This document shows, piece by piece, positions 1 to 9,600 of a stretch of DNA of 64,000 nucleotides. The notes beneath the pieces are model-generated. The model had not been told where the DNA came from and searched no databases. It saw only the letters and a list, made by a program, of their open reading frames with translations. The stretch is from Hyphomicrobiaceae bacterium (GTDB lineage Bacteria; Pseudomonadota; Alphaproteobacteria; Rhizobiales; Hyphomicrobiaceae), in contig JALHMB010000004.1 of NCBI GenBank assembly GCA_022844275.1, forward strand, positions 372,001 to 436,000, given 5' to 3'. A program made the translations under genes and the position numbers. Within the stretch, counting starts at the first letter, position 1; every line of letters begins with the position of its first letter.

Positions 1-1
1 C

Positions 2-904
2 GAGGCGCTGGCACGCATTGAAGCCGACGCCGCCAGACGGCCGGCGTCAACTGAAGTCGTCGACAGAGAGATCAGCCGCGTATCCGGCCACCTTGCCGCC
101 AAGCTCGAAGACTTGCAGGGCGTGCGGACCCGCCTTCAGGCCCAGCGAGCATTGCGCCCGACCGAGGCACCGGCCTATTCGGTCGCCAGCATCGAGCGGT
201 TCCTCGGCCAATTGGAGAATGCCCTTCTGACCTACGAGACGGTTGGCGCCGATAGCGAGCTGGCCGCGGCGATCGAAAGCCTGCGTGACCAGGTCAATGA
301 GCTGCGGCAGCGCGTTTCGGAAAGCGGCATCGAACGCCGGACGAAGAATGCTCTTCAGATCGTACAGACGATCGCCTCGGAAATCATTCCCAATCTCGAT
401 TGCGAGTTCGTGAGTTCGCCAATCGAACTATCAATCAACGACCTTTCCATACGCATCGTCGGAACGAAGCGGAAGGACTGGCTCTGGGAGATCGGCAGCG
501 GCGCGAACTGGCTCGCATACCATATCGCTGTCACGGCTGCGCTTCAGCGGTTCTTCATGAAATCACCCAATCACCCGGTGCCCCACCTTCTTGTGTACGA
601 CCAGCCAAGTCAGGTCTATTTCCCGCGCAAACTCGCCGAGGAAGGACGTACAGGCGACGACAAAGATGCAGCGGCACAGCCCATGCAAGAGAAGCTTCTG
701 GACAAGGATGTCGAGGCGGTACGCAAAGTATTCGCCGTGCTTGCCAATGAGGTCTCGATCGCAAAATCACGACTACAGACCATCGTGCTAGACCATGCCG
801 CAGAGGAGGTCTGGGGCGGCATCGATAACATCCACCTTGTCGAACATTGGCGAGACGGGATCAAGCTTGTTCCGATTGATTGGATTTCTCAACCGGCGCA
901 ATGA
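2..904 (+). CDS. DUF3732 family protein, 3' part (5' end outside the window)
   Basis: The reading frame is already open at base 2, so the gene starts upstream of the window. The visible N-terminal part is rich in Glu, Leu and Arg and looks like coiled coil. The C-terminal part carries the DUF3732 hallmark DQPSQVYFP (about bases 600-627), then LDHAAEEVWGG and an ending HWRDGIKLVPIDW. DUF3732 proteins are the C-terminal parts of SMC/RecN-like ATPases often found in defence islands, possibly in three-component ABC systems; that last link is recalled, not tested. The P-loop would lie outside the window. The stop at 902-904 is 152 bases before the DISARM-like operon on the same strand, so joint transcription is possible but not shown. 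Confidence 0.8.
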   Translation, partial: EALARIEADAARRPASTEVVDREISRVSGHLAAKLEDLQGVRTRLQAQRALRPTEAPAYSVASIERFLGQLENALLTYETVGADSELAAAIESLRDQVNELRQRVSESGIERRTKNALQIVQTIASEIIPNLDCEFVSSPIELSINDLSIRIVGTKRKDWLWEIGSGANWLAYHIAVTAALQRFFMKSPNHPVPHLLVYDQPSQVYFPRKLAEEGRTGDDKDAAAQPMQEKLLDKDVEAVRKVFAVLANEVSIAKSRLQTIVLDHAAEEVWGGIDNIHLVEHWRDGIKLVPIDWISQPAQ

Positions 905-1056
905 TATCGGAGGGCTCTTTGCTGCGACAACCGCATCGCTCTCCGGGCGCGGGGCAGTTAGTAGAGATCCATACATTATCAGCGGCACGATAGGGACTCG
1001 ATGACTAAAGATGTCTAGTGAAGGCATTTGAAACGACAGAATACTGAGGGGATTTT

Positions 1057-2757
1057 ATGCGCGCGGGGGCCGCGAAAGAAACCGACGACGTCAATCATCA
1101 GCTTTGCAGACGGCTGCGGGAGCTGAGGACGGTGGTTGCTGCGGTCGGGGGTTCGCCAATGACGCCCCTTCAGGCATGCGAGGCCATCATCGCGGGCCGC
1201 ATGACTGATCCCGTCGTTCGCACTTTTTTTGCTGGATTACCCTCCGAAGAGAAGCACTATTGGGTGTCCAGCCTCTACGCCCTCTCGATGCCAAAACAGC
1301 GCCGTCGGCGTCTCGCCACTTACTTCACGCCTCCATACCTCGCCGAGTACGTCATCGACATTATGCAGGCAGCCGGACTGCGCCCGGGTATCCACCGTAT
1401 TCACGATCCTGCGTCGGGCGGAGCCGCCTTTCTCGTCCCTCTCGCCGCTCGTATTGCTAAAGCTGCGCGCGCCAAAGGCGCGTCTCCATCCCAAACCCTT
1501 GCGATCATCGAGAAGACGCTCTCGGGTGCTGAAATCGAGCCCCGGCTCGCGCGCCTGTCGCAAACCTTGATGAGCGACGCGCTCACGGCTGAGCTTGGTC
1601 CGCGGAGCGCGCCATGGTCCATCTCGATCGCACAAGGGAACTCGCTCAAACAGGCTACACCACATGAGCTTTATGACGCCGTCGTCGCCAATCCGCCCTA
1701 CGGCAGAGTCTACCGCCCGTCCAAGAGGACTCTGACACAGTTCTCCGCGGTCATCAGTGAAAGCTATGTGAATCTCTACGCCTTGTTCGTGGAGCTCGCT
1801 ATCCGTTGCACGCGGCCGGGAGGGCTAGTCTGTCTAATCATCCCGATATCGTTCGTCGGTGGATCGTACTTTGCTGCGCTTCGTGAGCATGTGCTCAAAA
1901 CTACGCACGTTCTGCGCCTCGATCTCATCGATAAACGCAGCGACGTCTTTGTTGATGTACTCTACGACGTGGGCATCTTGCTGCTGCGAAAGAAGGGCGC
2001 GCCTAGCCCTGTAAAGCTGCCACGTTGCTCGCTGCTTACAATTGACCAAAAGCCAGTCGATCTAGGCATTCTTGAATTACCGGCGGCTCCCAGCGCTCGC
2101 ATCTGGGCGCTTCCGGACGGCACATCAAAGGGCGAATATTTCCGTGATGGCTTTGCCACCTTGGCCGACTACGGTTACACAACCAAGACTGGTTATTTTG
2201 TCTGGAACCGGGAGCAGGATCGCTATCGCATCGGCAAAAAGCCTAGGCGCAACGAAGTGCCCTTATACTGGGCCCATAATGTGCGCACGAACGCTCTTTG
2301 CGAACCAAGCCACGACCAGCCTTCCGACGGGCGCATCGGATTTGTCCGACTTTCTGGACCTACCACGGCGGTCGTAACAACTGACGCCATTCTCCTTCAG
2401 CGCACGACCAATCGCCGCCAGAAAAGACGTCTAATTGCTGGTCTCGTTCGCAAAGCGCGCGTACCAGGAGATCGAGGGTTCGTCTCAGAGAACCATACGA
2501 TCCTTATCCTGCCTGACCCGCAAGCTGAGCAGATAGTCCCGATCTCCAAACTTTGCCGGCTGCTCAATACCGCCGCGGTCGATTCGCGCTTCCGCCGCAT
2601 CTCAGGAACCGTAAGCGTCTCTACCAAAGCGCTTCGTGAATTGCCGCTGCCCTCCCCTGAGCTGGTTAAAAGCCTGTTCAAGGCGACCGCCGAAGACGAG
2701 CAAAATGCCGAGCTCGCCTATGAACGTTCCGTTCCTGATAGAAAGGGCCGTTCGTGA
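1057..2757 (+). CDS. N6-adenine DNA methyltransferase (Eco57I/TaqI type) of a DISARM-like operon
   Basis: This 566-residue protein has a class I methyltransferase core. The AdoMet-binding motif I region reads HDPASGGAAFLVP from about residue 116. The catalytic motif IV is NPPYG at residues 212-216, which marks an adenine-N6 enzyme. The C-terminal half has no motif I recognise and is probably the target-recognition domain. A good ribosome site (GAGGGG) precedes ATG 1057. In DISARM the methylase marks host DNA so that it is spared; class 1 systems use an adenine enzyme (DrmMI) and class 2 a cytosine enzyme. This protein fits the adenine type. The next gene starts inside its stop codon (TGATG), so the two are translationally coupled. 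A stand-alone restriction-modification methylase is the alternative, but the downstream genes argue against it. Confidence 0.88.
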   Translation: MRAGAAKETDDVNHQLCRRLRELRTVVAAVGGSPMTPLQACEAIIAGRMTDPVVRTFFAGLPSEEKHYWVSSLYALSMPKQRRRRLATYFTPPYLAEYVIDIMQAAGLRPGIHRIHDPASGGAAFLVPLAARIAKAARAKGASPSQTLAIIEKTLSGAEIEPRLARLSQTLMSDALTAELGPRSAPWSISIAQGNSLKQATPHELYDAVVANPPYGRVYRPSKRTLTQFSAVISESYVNLYALFVELAIRCTRPGGLVCLIIPISFVGGSYFAALREHVLKTTHVLRLDLIDKRSDVFVDVLYDVGILLLRKKGAPSPVKLPRCSLLTIDQKPVDLGILELPAAPSARIWALPDGTSKGEYFRDGFATLADYGYTTKTGYFVWNREQDRYRIGKKPRRNEVPLYWAHNVRTNALCEPSHDQPSDGRIGFVRLSGPTTAVVTTDAILLQRTTNRRQKRRLIAGLVRKARVPGDRGFVSENHTILILPDPQAEQIVPISKLCRLLNTAAVDSRFRRISGTVSVSTKALRELPLPSPELVKSLFKATAEDEQNAELAYERSVPDRKGRS

Positions 2758-5381
2758 TGCCTTCGATCGCTCTGTCAGTAGCGCCCTCAAACACCGACAG
2801 ATCGCCGGAGCCAGAGCGGAGTCCGGCATTGTGGCGCAGGGTCGGCAGCGAAGCGCGCGAGCGTCTTGGTCCGGCCGCTCAAGACGCTATCGTCGCCCTG
2901 GAGCGCGTTATCGCGAGCGGCAACAGCGAAGCCATCTTGCTCTGGCCCCTCAGGCTTGACGGCGTGGCCATCTTCCATTCCCTGGCCGCTCTCAATCGCC
3001 TTACGAACATGGATACCAAAGGCTTCGCGACGGTCTATTTCCCCTGGAGCCAGAACGTCGGCGCGACGCAGCGAACACTGCTCGCTGATCGCGATGAACT
3101 GGTGAGGAAGGTCTTGCCACCTTTGCAGCGGATTTATGCGAACAGGCAAGATCGTGCCTACCCATTCTTGATGGCTATACATAGCCTAAATCATATCGGC
3201 AGTGGCAAGAGCGATAAACGCACCAAGAAAGCCCTTGGGCGCGACCCCCATCTCATTCACCCTACCCTCTACGAAATTACGCCGCAGATCGGTATCACGG
3301 CAGGTGCGATAAAGTCCTACCATGACCAGTTTCTGCGCCGCCTTCGCAACCACACCTGGATCGGAAACACCGAACACATCGATGCAGTCTCCAATCCCGA
3401 GAACGCACCATTCTTTATGTACGGCATTCACGCGGATGCCGTTCGGATCGCACTTTGGCGGCAAGCTGGGCTCGATCCAAAACATGGAGGCCGGCACCCC
3501 GACATCATTTTGCTGGATCTCACACGTAGGGCGCGCAACAGACTCGGCCATGATAGCTGGCGCCAACGTGTCACCGAATTCTGTGCGGCAGTCGGCGATC
3601 TCTACAGGGACGACGCGCCGCCGATCCTCGCGCTGACCGACGACGCCTTTGTGGTGCAGGCACTGCGATGGGATATTCTCAAGCGGTATGATGTCCGCCG
3701 CACCGGGAGCCCTGACAATAGATTGCCTGCCGCGGCGAAGGTCGTACTGACACCGAGTTCCGACCTTCTTTCGACGGACACTATCGAAGCCGGCCCGGCT
3801 CCTCACATCGTTGTAGAGGCGTATGGCAGTGAGGTACTGACCATAGCGGATTTTGGGTTCAAGCTCCGCAGGCGCCTTATAGAAAATGGCGACGAAGAGC
3901 TGGCGAGCGCCGTCACCGCCGCGATGCACGCCATCCAGAACCTGATTGGCATCCCGGGATATCCCAAACAGCTGATCGAGTTTGCACAAGAGAACTACGA
4001 ACGCTTTGAATGTCAGGCGATCCTGGCGCGCTATGATCGATACGCACCGCGCGGCAAGATCAAAGCGGCCCTGCGAGACGGCCTCGCTGGCACCAACCAG
4101 CATGACCTTTCTCATTTCTTGACGGCCATCGATAAGCTCTTCGCAGCAGCGGAATCCAACAATCCAGGCTGCGCCCTGTTCGACAAGTGTCTCCTGCATG
4201 CCGCGCAAGCTGGCGGACGAACCCTTGTCGTCTTCTCAAGCGAACTCCTGCGGGGCTTTGCAGAATGGCGCCTCGAGCAGGACGACTCCCTTTCCGCGCT
4301 ACGCCCTCATATTGGCACCATTCTTTTTCTCGTCGACCGTCGCGAGGCGGTCGAAGAGCTTGAGGCTAGGGCCTCGCAATTCGACCGCATCATCTTCATG
4401 GAACCCGCTGCCGATGATCTGCTCGGAATGTTCACTCGTATCAATCTACCAAAATCTCTTGTGGTCCTGACTCATCTGGCACGGGTAGAAAGCACCTTGC
4501 GGCGAACGCGCGTGCTGCTCGAACTCGATGGCATCGACAAAGTTCGCGCTAGGCTCGAAGCCATCGCCACGGAGCTTGAGCGCGTCCTCAAGGGTCGGAA
4601 GATCGACCTCCCGGATCTCGATGCACCGCCGCCCCTGCCGAAACTCGGCATGCTTGACCTTACCTCGATAGCTTCACCGGGGTCCGGACGCACGCGCATT
4701 CTATCGACATCTAGCGGCATGAAGATCCGCGCCTTCGACGGCTCGGAGTTTGCGCGCTACGATCCAGATGCGCTGCAGGTCTTTACCCGCTGCGATGCCT
4801 CACGGTTGCAAGAGGGGGACCAGATCTGCGTCTTTACGCCAGATTTCGTCGAGTCTGCTCGAGACAAGCTTCAATTGGCCGCCAAAGCATCCGACATCCT
4901 CCTGCTTTATCATCGCGACGTCGCTCAGGCAGCATCCCGCCTTCCCGGCCCCGACATAACGAGCAAGTCAAACGCGCTGCGTGATCGAATGCTTGCACTT
5001 GATCCTGCTCTCCAGTTGCCGGGCCTGCAGGCTATTAGAAGTTGGATCGATGTCTGCGATCTGATCGATGCCAGACGCGACAAGGTGCGCCCCCAGGCGC
5101 CCCGCGAAAGAAGGCATTTTGCTGTCATGATGAGAGCACTAGGAATCACTGACGATGTGGCGCGGCACTATTGGGACCTTGGCGTCTTTTGGACCCGGTC
5201 CATGCGCATTCGGAATGGTGCTGCCTTCCACCAGGTCTTCATGGGCATTCTGATCGACCCCGTCGGCACCGCCGCGTTCCTGCCGGCTGAACGCCGCCGG
5301 GAGGTCTGGCGCATCTATGAGACAGCTGAAAACCATGTGGTGACCGTCACCTCAAATGATCGTGAGGCCGAAAGTCCATGA
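2757..5381 (+). CDS. Unrecognised 874-residue protein in the DISARM-like operon (DrmE-like by position only)
   Basis: I do not recognise this family. The start is ATG 2757, overlapping the methylase stop; GTG 2754 is an in-frame alternative. The gene ends at 5381, overlapping the helicase start by ATGA, so it is embedded in the operon. No signal peptide, membrane segment or Walker A is visible. Around residue 248 there is a hydrophobic strand ending in acidic residues (PDIILLDL), and about 45 residues later ILALTDD. These resemble the Walker B and sensor strands of a RecA-like fold without a P-loop. Residues near 590 (LELDGIDKVRARLEAI) look helical. Class 2 DISARM has a protein of unknown function, DrmE, of comparable size, so a remote homologue is possible. 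Function is unknown. Confidence 0.9.
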   Translation: MPSIALSVAPSNTDRSPEPERSPALWRRVGSEARERLGPAAQDAIVALERVIASGNSEAILLWPLRLDGVAIFHSLAALNRLTNMDTKGFATVYFPWSQNVGATQRTLLADRDELVRKVLPPLQRIYANRQDRAYPFLMAIHSLNHIGSGKSDKRTKKALGRDPHLIHPTLYEITPQIGITAGAIKSYHDQFLRRLRNHTWIGNTEHIDAVSNPENAPFFMYGIHADAVRIALWRQAGLDPKHGGRHPDIILLDLTRRARNRLGHDSWRQRVTEFCAAVGDLYRDDAPPILALTDDAFVVQALRWDILKRYDVRRTGSPDNRLPAAAKVVLTPSSDLLSTDTIEAGPAPHIVVEAYGSEVLTIADFGFKLRRRLIENGDEELASAVTAAMHAIQNLIGIPGYPKQLIEFAQENYERFECQAILARYDRYAPRGKIKAALRDGLAGTNQHDLSHFLTAIDKLFAAAESNNPGCALFDKCLLHAAQAGGRTLVVFSSELLRGFAEWRLEQDDSLSALRPHIGTILFLVDRREAVEELEARASQFDRIIFMEPAADDLLGMFTRINLPKSLVVLTHLARVESTLRRTRVLLELDGIDKVRARLEAIATELERVLKGRKIDLPDLDAPPPLPKLGMLDLTSIASPGSGRTRILSTSSGMKIRAFDGSEFARYDPDALQVFTRCDASRLQEGDQICVFTPDFVESARDKLQLAAKASDILLLYHRDVAQAASRLPGPDITSKSNALRDRMLALDPALQLPGLQAIRSWIDVCDLIDARRDKVRPQAPRERRHFAVMMRALGITDDVARHYWDLGVFWTRSMRIRNGAAFHQVFMGILIDPVGTAAFLPAERRREVWRIYETAENHVVTVTSNDREAESP

Positions 5382-8300
5382 AGCTAATCGACTTCAGATC
5401 ACCGCCGTCGGCTCTCCGACCTTACATCGAGGATGCCAAAGAGGCGCTGACCGACGCACTGCTAAACCTCGTATTCCACCGTGTCAGCGGTACCGGAGAC
5501 GAGGGGCGTTATGTGTATGGCACAAAGCCATCCCTGCGCTACGTGTCGGGCTTCCTGCTGCCGCGCTATTCCGAGAACCGCGTTGACGAAACATCAGACA
5601 TCCACATCAGTACCCATGGTCTTGACTGCCAGATTGCCGCGCAGGAATCCGTGCCAGCCACCGTCACCGTATGTTTCTCCGTGTATGTGCGGGCGATGCC
5701 GACCTGGGCCGAGCTCACCGAGCCATCGCGTGACCTATTTCCTAACCCGCCGCTAAAAAAGGACGTCGAGTCGCATATTCGCGATGAGATGAAACCCCGC
5801 CTTAAGGAGGCCATGCAGGCGGAGGATGCGAAGCCTGAAGACCAGCGGCGCAAGCGCCGCGAGATCCAGCAAGAGATATACCGCGAGCTTCTCGTCGCTC
5901 ACGGCGTCGAGATAGCTCCTGAGGCCTGGATTGCGGACGAAGAACAGGACGGCGAGAACAATGACGCCGGGGAAGAGAAGGCTGGGGATGCCGGCGAGGA
6001 GAAGGAAGATCAGCTCGTCATCACCCGCGGCCGCTATGACTACAAGACCGATGACGCCGCCCAGGAGATCGATCTTCCTCAAAAATGGTGGCGTCTCCCT
6101 ATAACTCCAGCGCCACTCTCCGTCGATCTTGGCGAAAAGGACAAGACTGCCGTAGCGGTCGCAGAATGGCTCGTCTCTCTGAAAAAACTCATCCGCGACA
6201 CCGTCGATGCCTGGATAAAATCCGAGGATGGACGGGACTGGGCCTATCGCAGGGCTACGATCAGGCCGAGCAATTTCCGCAACGAAGCTGCGTGGGACGC
6301 CTTTCTTGCCGAGCAGCGCAAGACCAATCCACCCGTGGATGACCTCGCACCGGATATGAATGGCCTTTCTCTTATCTTGCAGCTTGAGCCGGATCTGCGC
6401 GACCTCGCCCGAAACAATCTGCGCGTCATGCTGGAGAACAATAACGATGAGGTCGGCAAGAGAAAGAGACACCGCTACGAACACGCGATTCACCAAGTTT
6501 CCCTTGCGCTCAATTTGCCCACCCGCGCTCACCGGCGCCTCAAGCTTGATCGAGTAGAGCCCTCTTACCGCTTCAGGGATTTCCTTTCCTATCCCGCCAT
6601 CGGCATCAACTGTGGCGTTATCGAAGCAGACTCCGGGGCTAGCACGACGCTACGGACGACATGGATGCCCCGATACAACCAGCCGCGTCTGGTGCCATCG
6701 CAGATCGACAAGGTTTCGATGGCATTTGAGGAGTTGGCAGCTGATCAATTCGATCCTGTCGTTCTCCGCCAGATTCCGGCAACGTATCGCGACTGGATTG
6801 CCAACGAGCGTGCGACACTCGACCCGGCGCACGGTGCGGAAACCCAGGACGAAGCAGACCGCGAAACCGCCAAGTTCCAGGACGACTTGGCCGCCTATAG
6901 CCGGGAAGCCGACCGGATCGAACTTGGCATCGCCCTGCTCGAGACATCCTACGCATCTTTCAAGAGCGATTCTGCCGCGTTAGAGGCCGCACCCTACAAG
7001 GCATGGCGCCATCTTAACCGCACTTTCCGGGATGTCGGCGCTCAGAAGGGTATCAAGGGCTGGCGCCTCTTCCAGCTCGCCTTCGTCCTCGCCCACATTC
7101 CCACCATCAGCTCGCGGATGCAGGAGTACGCCAAGGCGCCGTGGTTCGATCCCAACTTCGACGAGGAAACTGCTACCCTTCTTTACTTTCCCACAGGCGG
7201 CGGCAAGTCGGAGGCGTTCTTCGGCCTGCTCGTCTTCAATCTTTTCCTCGACAGGATGCGCGGGAAGCATCTCGGTGTTACCGCGCTCGTTCGCTATCCC
7301 TTGCGGCTTCTTACCCTCCAGCAGGCGCAGCGCCTGATCTCGATCATCATGCGTGCGGAGATCATCAGACGCGACGCAAATCTTGGCGGATCACCTTTTG
7401 AAATCGGCTTCTGGGTTGGAAGCGGTAACACACCCAACAGATCGGACGATGATCGTCTCGAACCTGTTCCCGCTCGCAACGACACCAAGCACAAGAACGA
7501 TGCAAGACTCGGCTCCGACTACGAGTCGGTCAACGAATCCTTCAATAAGATCCCCAAATGCCCGATCTGCGACCAGCCAACAGGACTGCGTCGCATTACG
7601 AGCGGGCTTGAGGACGAGATCGGAATTTTCTGCTTCAATGAAGGCTGCGACTGGAACAAGCGAACCGGCTCAAGGCAGCTTCCACTGCTAATCATAGACC
7701 GGGATATCTATCGCCATGCCCCCTCCATACTCCTTGGCGTTATCGACAAGCTTGCACTCATAGGTCAGCATCCCGCGACCATCAATCGGGTCATAGGGAT
7801 GTTCGGCTTTGCGCGCTGGCGCGAGCGTCGGGGCGGGGCGCTCGTCATTCCCTCGCGAAAGATGCTCAAGGATGGAGCGGTCGCAAATAACTGCGAAGAA
7901 ATAGCCCCCGCTTATGAAGGCGGCGCCGAAATCTTCCGTGACCCCTTCCCCTCGTTGATTATCCAAGACGAGGCACACCTTCTCGAAGAAAGCCTCGGCA
8001 CATTTGCCGGCCTCTTCGAGACAATGCTCGAGCAGATCTTCTGCAGGGCGGCGCAGTTGCTCGGTGCCCGCGTCGCCCGCAGCCCTTTCGGTAAGCATCC
8101 ACCCCGGCTGGCAAAGGTTGTCGCCGCCACCGCAACCGTGAGTGTTCCGCAGCAGCAGTTCGGCGCGCTCTATCAGCGCCGGCATATGCATTTCCCCTAT
8201 CCGGGACCGTCCATTTACCGCTCGTTTTACGCGGTTCCCGCGCAGGCCGTGAACCCGAACCGCGTAAATCTCGGCGCAAATTTAGCCAGGGCGCCGGAGA

Positions 8301-9595
8301 TCGAAGCACCGTGGATGCGCGTCTATGCATCTATCATGACCAACGGCAAGAACCATACGGTAACGACAGTCAATGTGCTTTCGGCCTATCACTTGGCCAT
8401 AACAGAGCTCTGGTCGGATTTTCAGGATGCGACCAGAAGACGAGCTGCTGCCGAGAGAATGGTCGCGTCGCTGTCGCCCTCGACTCCGCTTCATGACATG
8501 CATGCCCATGCGATCGCGGAGTGCGTGAAGGACCCCGATGCGATGGCGAGCCTTCTCGATCTCTTTCGCATCTCCCTCACATATGTCACCAACAAGAAGG
8601 GCGGCGATCAGGTCATCGACGCGTTCCGCGAGGAAGTCGCGAAATTTCACCGGCGCTACGACCGGCCGCTCCCCCAATTCCATAACGATCTCATATCGGG
8701 TGGAGTTGACGTCGCGCAGATCCAAGGGATCATGCGAAGGGCCGAAGGGGACTATCGCCCCGGTGATGATCTTCCCCCGCTTGACCAGAGCCTCCGCAAC
8801 ATTGTGGCAACGTCCGCCATCTCGCACGGCGTCGATGTCGATAAGTTCAATGCCATGTTCTTTGCGGGCATGCCGAGCGACATCGCGGAGTTTATTCAAG
8901 CATCTTCGCGCGTCGGCCGAACCCATGTCGGATTTTGCCTGCTGGTGCCGACACCCCACGCGCGTCGCGACCGCTACATCGTTGAAACCCACGATGTCTT
9001 CAACCGCTTCCTTGAAAGGATGATTGCTACTCCGGCCATAACGAGATGGGCGGCGAGCGCACATGATCGGGTACTCACTAGCCTGTTTCAGGCGTGGCTT
9101 AGCGGCTGGGCCGAGCAGAAGCTCTTTATCGACGAGCCGTCCAACCAAAAGTCGCGCGCCCCGGTCTTCGAGACCGTCAGTGACGTCAGTAAACTCGTGA
9201 CATCTCTGCTCCCTGGAGCATCCAAGGATTTTATGGATTTTGCTGTTGCTGCAGTTGGCGTGGCCGGCAGAGGTTCCGCACGTCTCGGCGCTGCGCCGCA
9301 CGCTGAATACTATGAGGGCAGCATCCGCGACATGTCAAAGCGCCTTACAGACGAGTTCCGCACGCAGTACGGCACCACACGCCTGAGCGATTTTTGGGAC
9401 AACGCACCCGTCGGCCAGAAGCCTATGACATCGCTTCGCGATATCGATGAAGCGGGCCGGTTCGTTCCGGCACTTGGTCTTGGCCGTGGCCCTCGTGGCG
9501 CGGACGACAGAGAGCTGGTGAAGAACGCCTTGAAGATCGTGAGGCGGCAATCCGGCCGCGTCAGCGAGTTCGACGATGAAGACGGGGAAGGCTAA
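5378..9595 (+). CDS. drmA: DISARM-like helicase DrmA
   Basis: This 1405-residue protein has a long N-terminal region with an acidic stretch (about residues 185-215, EEQDGENNDAGEEK). A superfamily 2 helicase core follows. Walker A is PTGGGKS at residues 605-611 and the Walker B DEAH box is at 864-867. A four-cysteine cluster (CPIC...CFNEGC) lies between them at about 726-755 and is probably a zinc site. The second RecA lobe includes SAISHGVDVDKF and QASSRVGRT (motif VI) near residues 1145-1190. In DISARM, DrmA works with DrmB on DNA and is part of the core conserved set. It overlaps the preceding gene by 4 bases, and DrmB starts 5 bases after its stop, so all these genes are one operon. The assignment rests on the helicase-DUF1998-PLD order as well as on the motifs. 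Confidence 0.88.
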   Translation: MKLIDFRSPPSALRPYIEDAKEALTDALLNLVFHRVSGTGDEGRYVYGTKPSLRYVSGFLLPRYSENRVDETSDIHISTHGLDCQIAAQESVPATVTVCFSVYVRAMPTWAELTEPSRDLFPNPPLKKDVESHIRDEMKPRLKEAMQAEDAKPEDQRRKRREIQQEIYRELLVAHGVEIAPEAWIADEEQDGENNDAGEEKAGDAGEEKEDQLVITRGRYDYKTDDAAQEIDLPQKWWRLPITPAPLSVDLGEKDKTAVAVAEWLVSLKKLIRDTVDAWIKSEDGRDWAYRRATIRPSNFRNEAAWDAFLAEQRKTNPPVDDLAPDMNGLSLILQLEPDLRDLARNNLRVMLENNNDEVGKRKRHRYEHAIHQVSLALNLPTRAHRRLKLDRVEPSYRFRDFLSYPAIGINCGVIEADSGASTTLRTTWMPRYNQPRLVPSQIDKVSMAFEELAADQFDPVVLRQIPATYRDWIANERATLDPAHGAETQDEADRETAKFQDDLAAYSREADRIELGIALLETSYASFKSDSAALEAAPYKAWRHLNRTFRDVGAQKGIKGWRLFQLAFVLAHIPTISSRMQEYAKAPWFDPNFDEETATLLYFPTGGGKSEAFFGLLVFNLFLDRMRGKHLGVTALVRYPLRLLTLQQAQRLISIIMRAEIIRRDANLGGSPFEIGFWVGSGNTPNRSDDDRLEPVPARNDTKHKNDARLGSDYESVNESFNKIPKCPICDQPTGLRRITSGLEDEIGIFCFNEGCDWNKRTGSRQLPLLIIDRDIYRHAPSILLGVIDKLALIGQHPATINRVIGMFGFARWRERRGGALVIPSRKMLKDGAVANNCEEIAPAYEGGAEIFRDPFPSLIIQDEAHLLEESLGTFAGLFETMLEQIFCRAAQLLGARVARSPFGKHPPRLAKVVAATATVSVPQQQFGALYQRRHMHFPYPGPSIYRSFYAVPAQAVNPNRVNLGANLARAPEIEAPWMRVYASIMTNGKNHTVTTVNVLSAYHLAITELWSDFQDATRRRAAAERMVASLSPSTPLHDMHAHAIAECVKDPDAMASLLDLFRISLTYVTNKKGGDQVIDAFREEVAKFHRRYDRPLPQFHNDLISGGVDVAQIQGIMRRAEGDYRPGDDLPPLDQSLRNIVATSAISHGVDVDKFNAMFFAGMPSDIAEFIQASSRVGRTHVGFCLLVPTPHARRDRYIVETHDVFNRFLERMIATPAITRWAASAHDRVLTSLFQAWLSGWAEQKLFIDEPSNQKSRAPVFETVSDVSKLVTSLLPGASKDFMDFAVAAVGVAGRGSARLGAAPHAEYYEGSIRDMSKRLTDEFRTQYGTTRLSDFWDNAPVGQKPMTSLRDIDEAGRFVPALGLGRGPRGADDRELVKNALKIVRRQSGRVSEFDDEDGEG

Positions 9596-9600
9596 CGGTC

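Noticed and set aside
3186-4208. 340-codon open frame on the minus strand inside the unknown DISARM gene
   Set aside because: It lies wholly antisense to a well-placed operon gene, has no family likeness and is expected from high-GC codon use.
8282-9301. 339-codon minus-strand frame inside drmA
   Set aside because: Antisense shadow of the helicase C-terminal lobe; its composition is unlike a protein.
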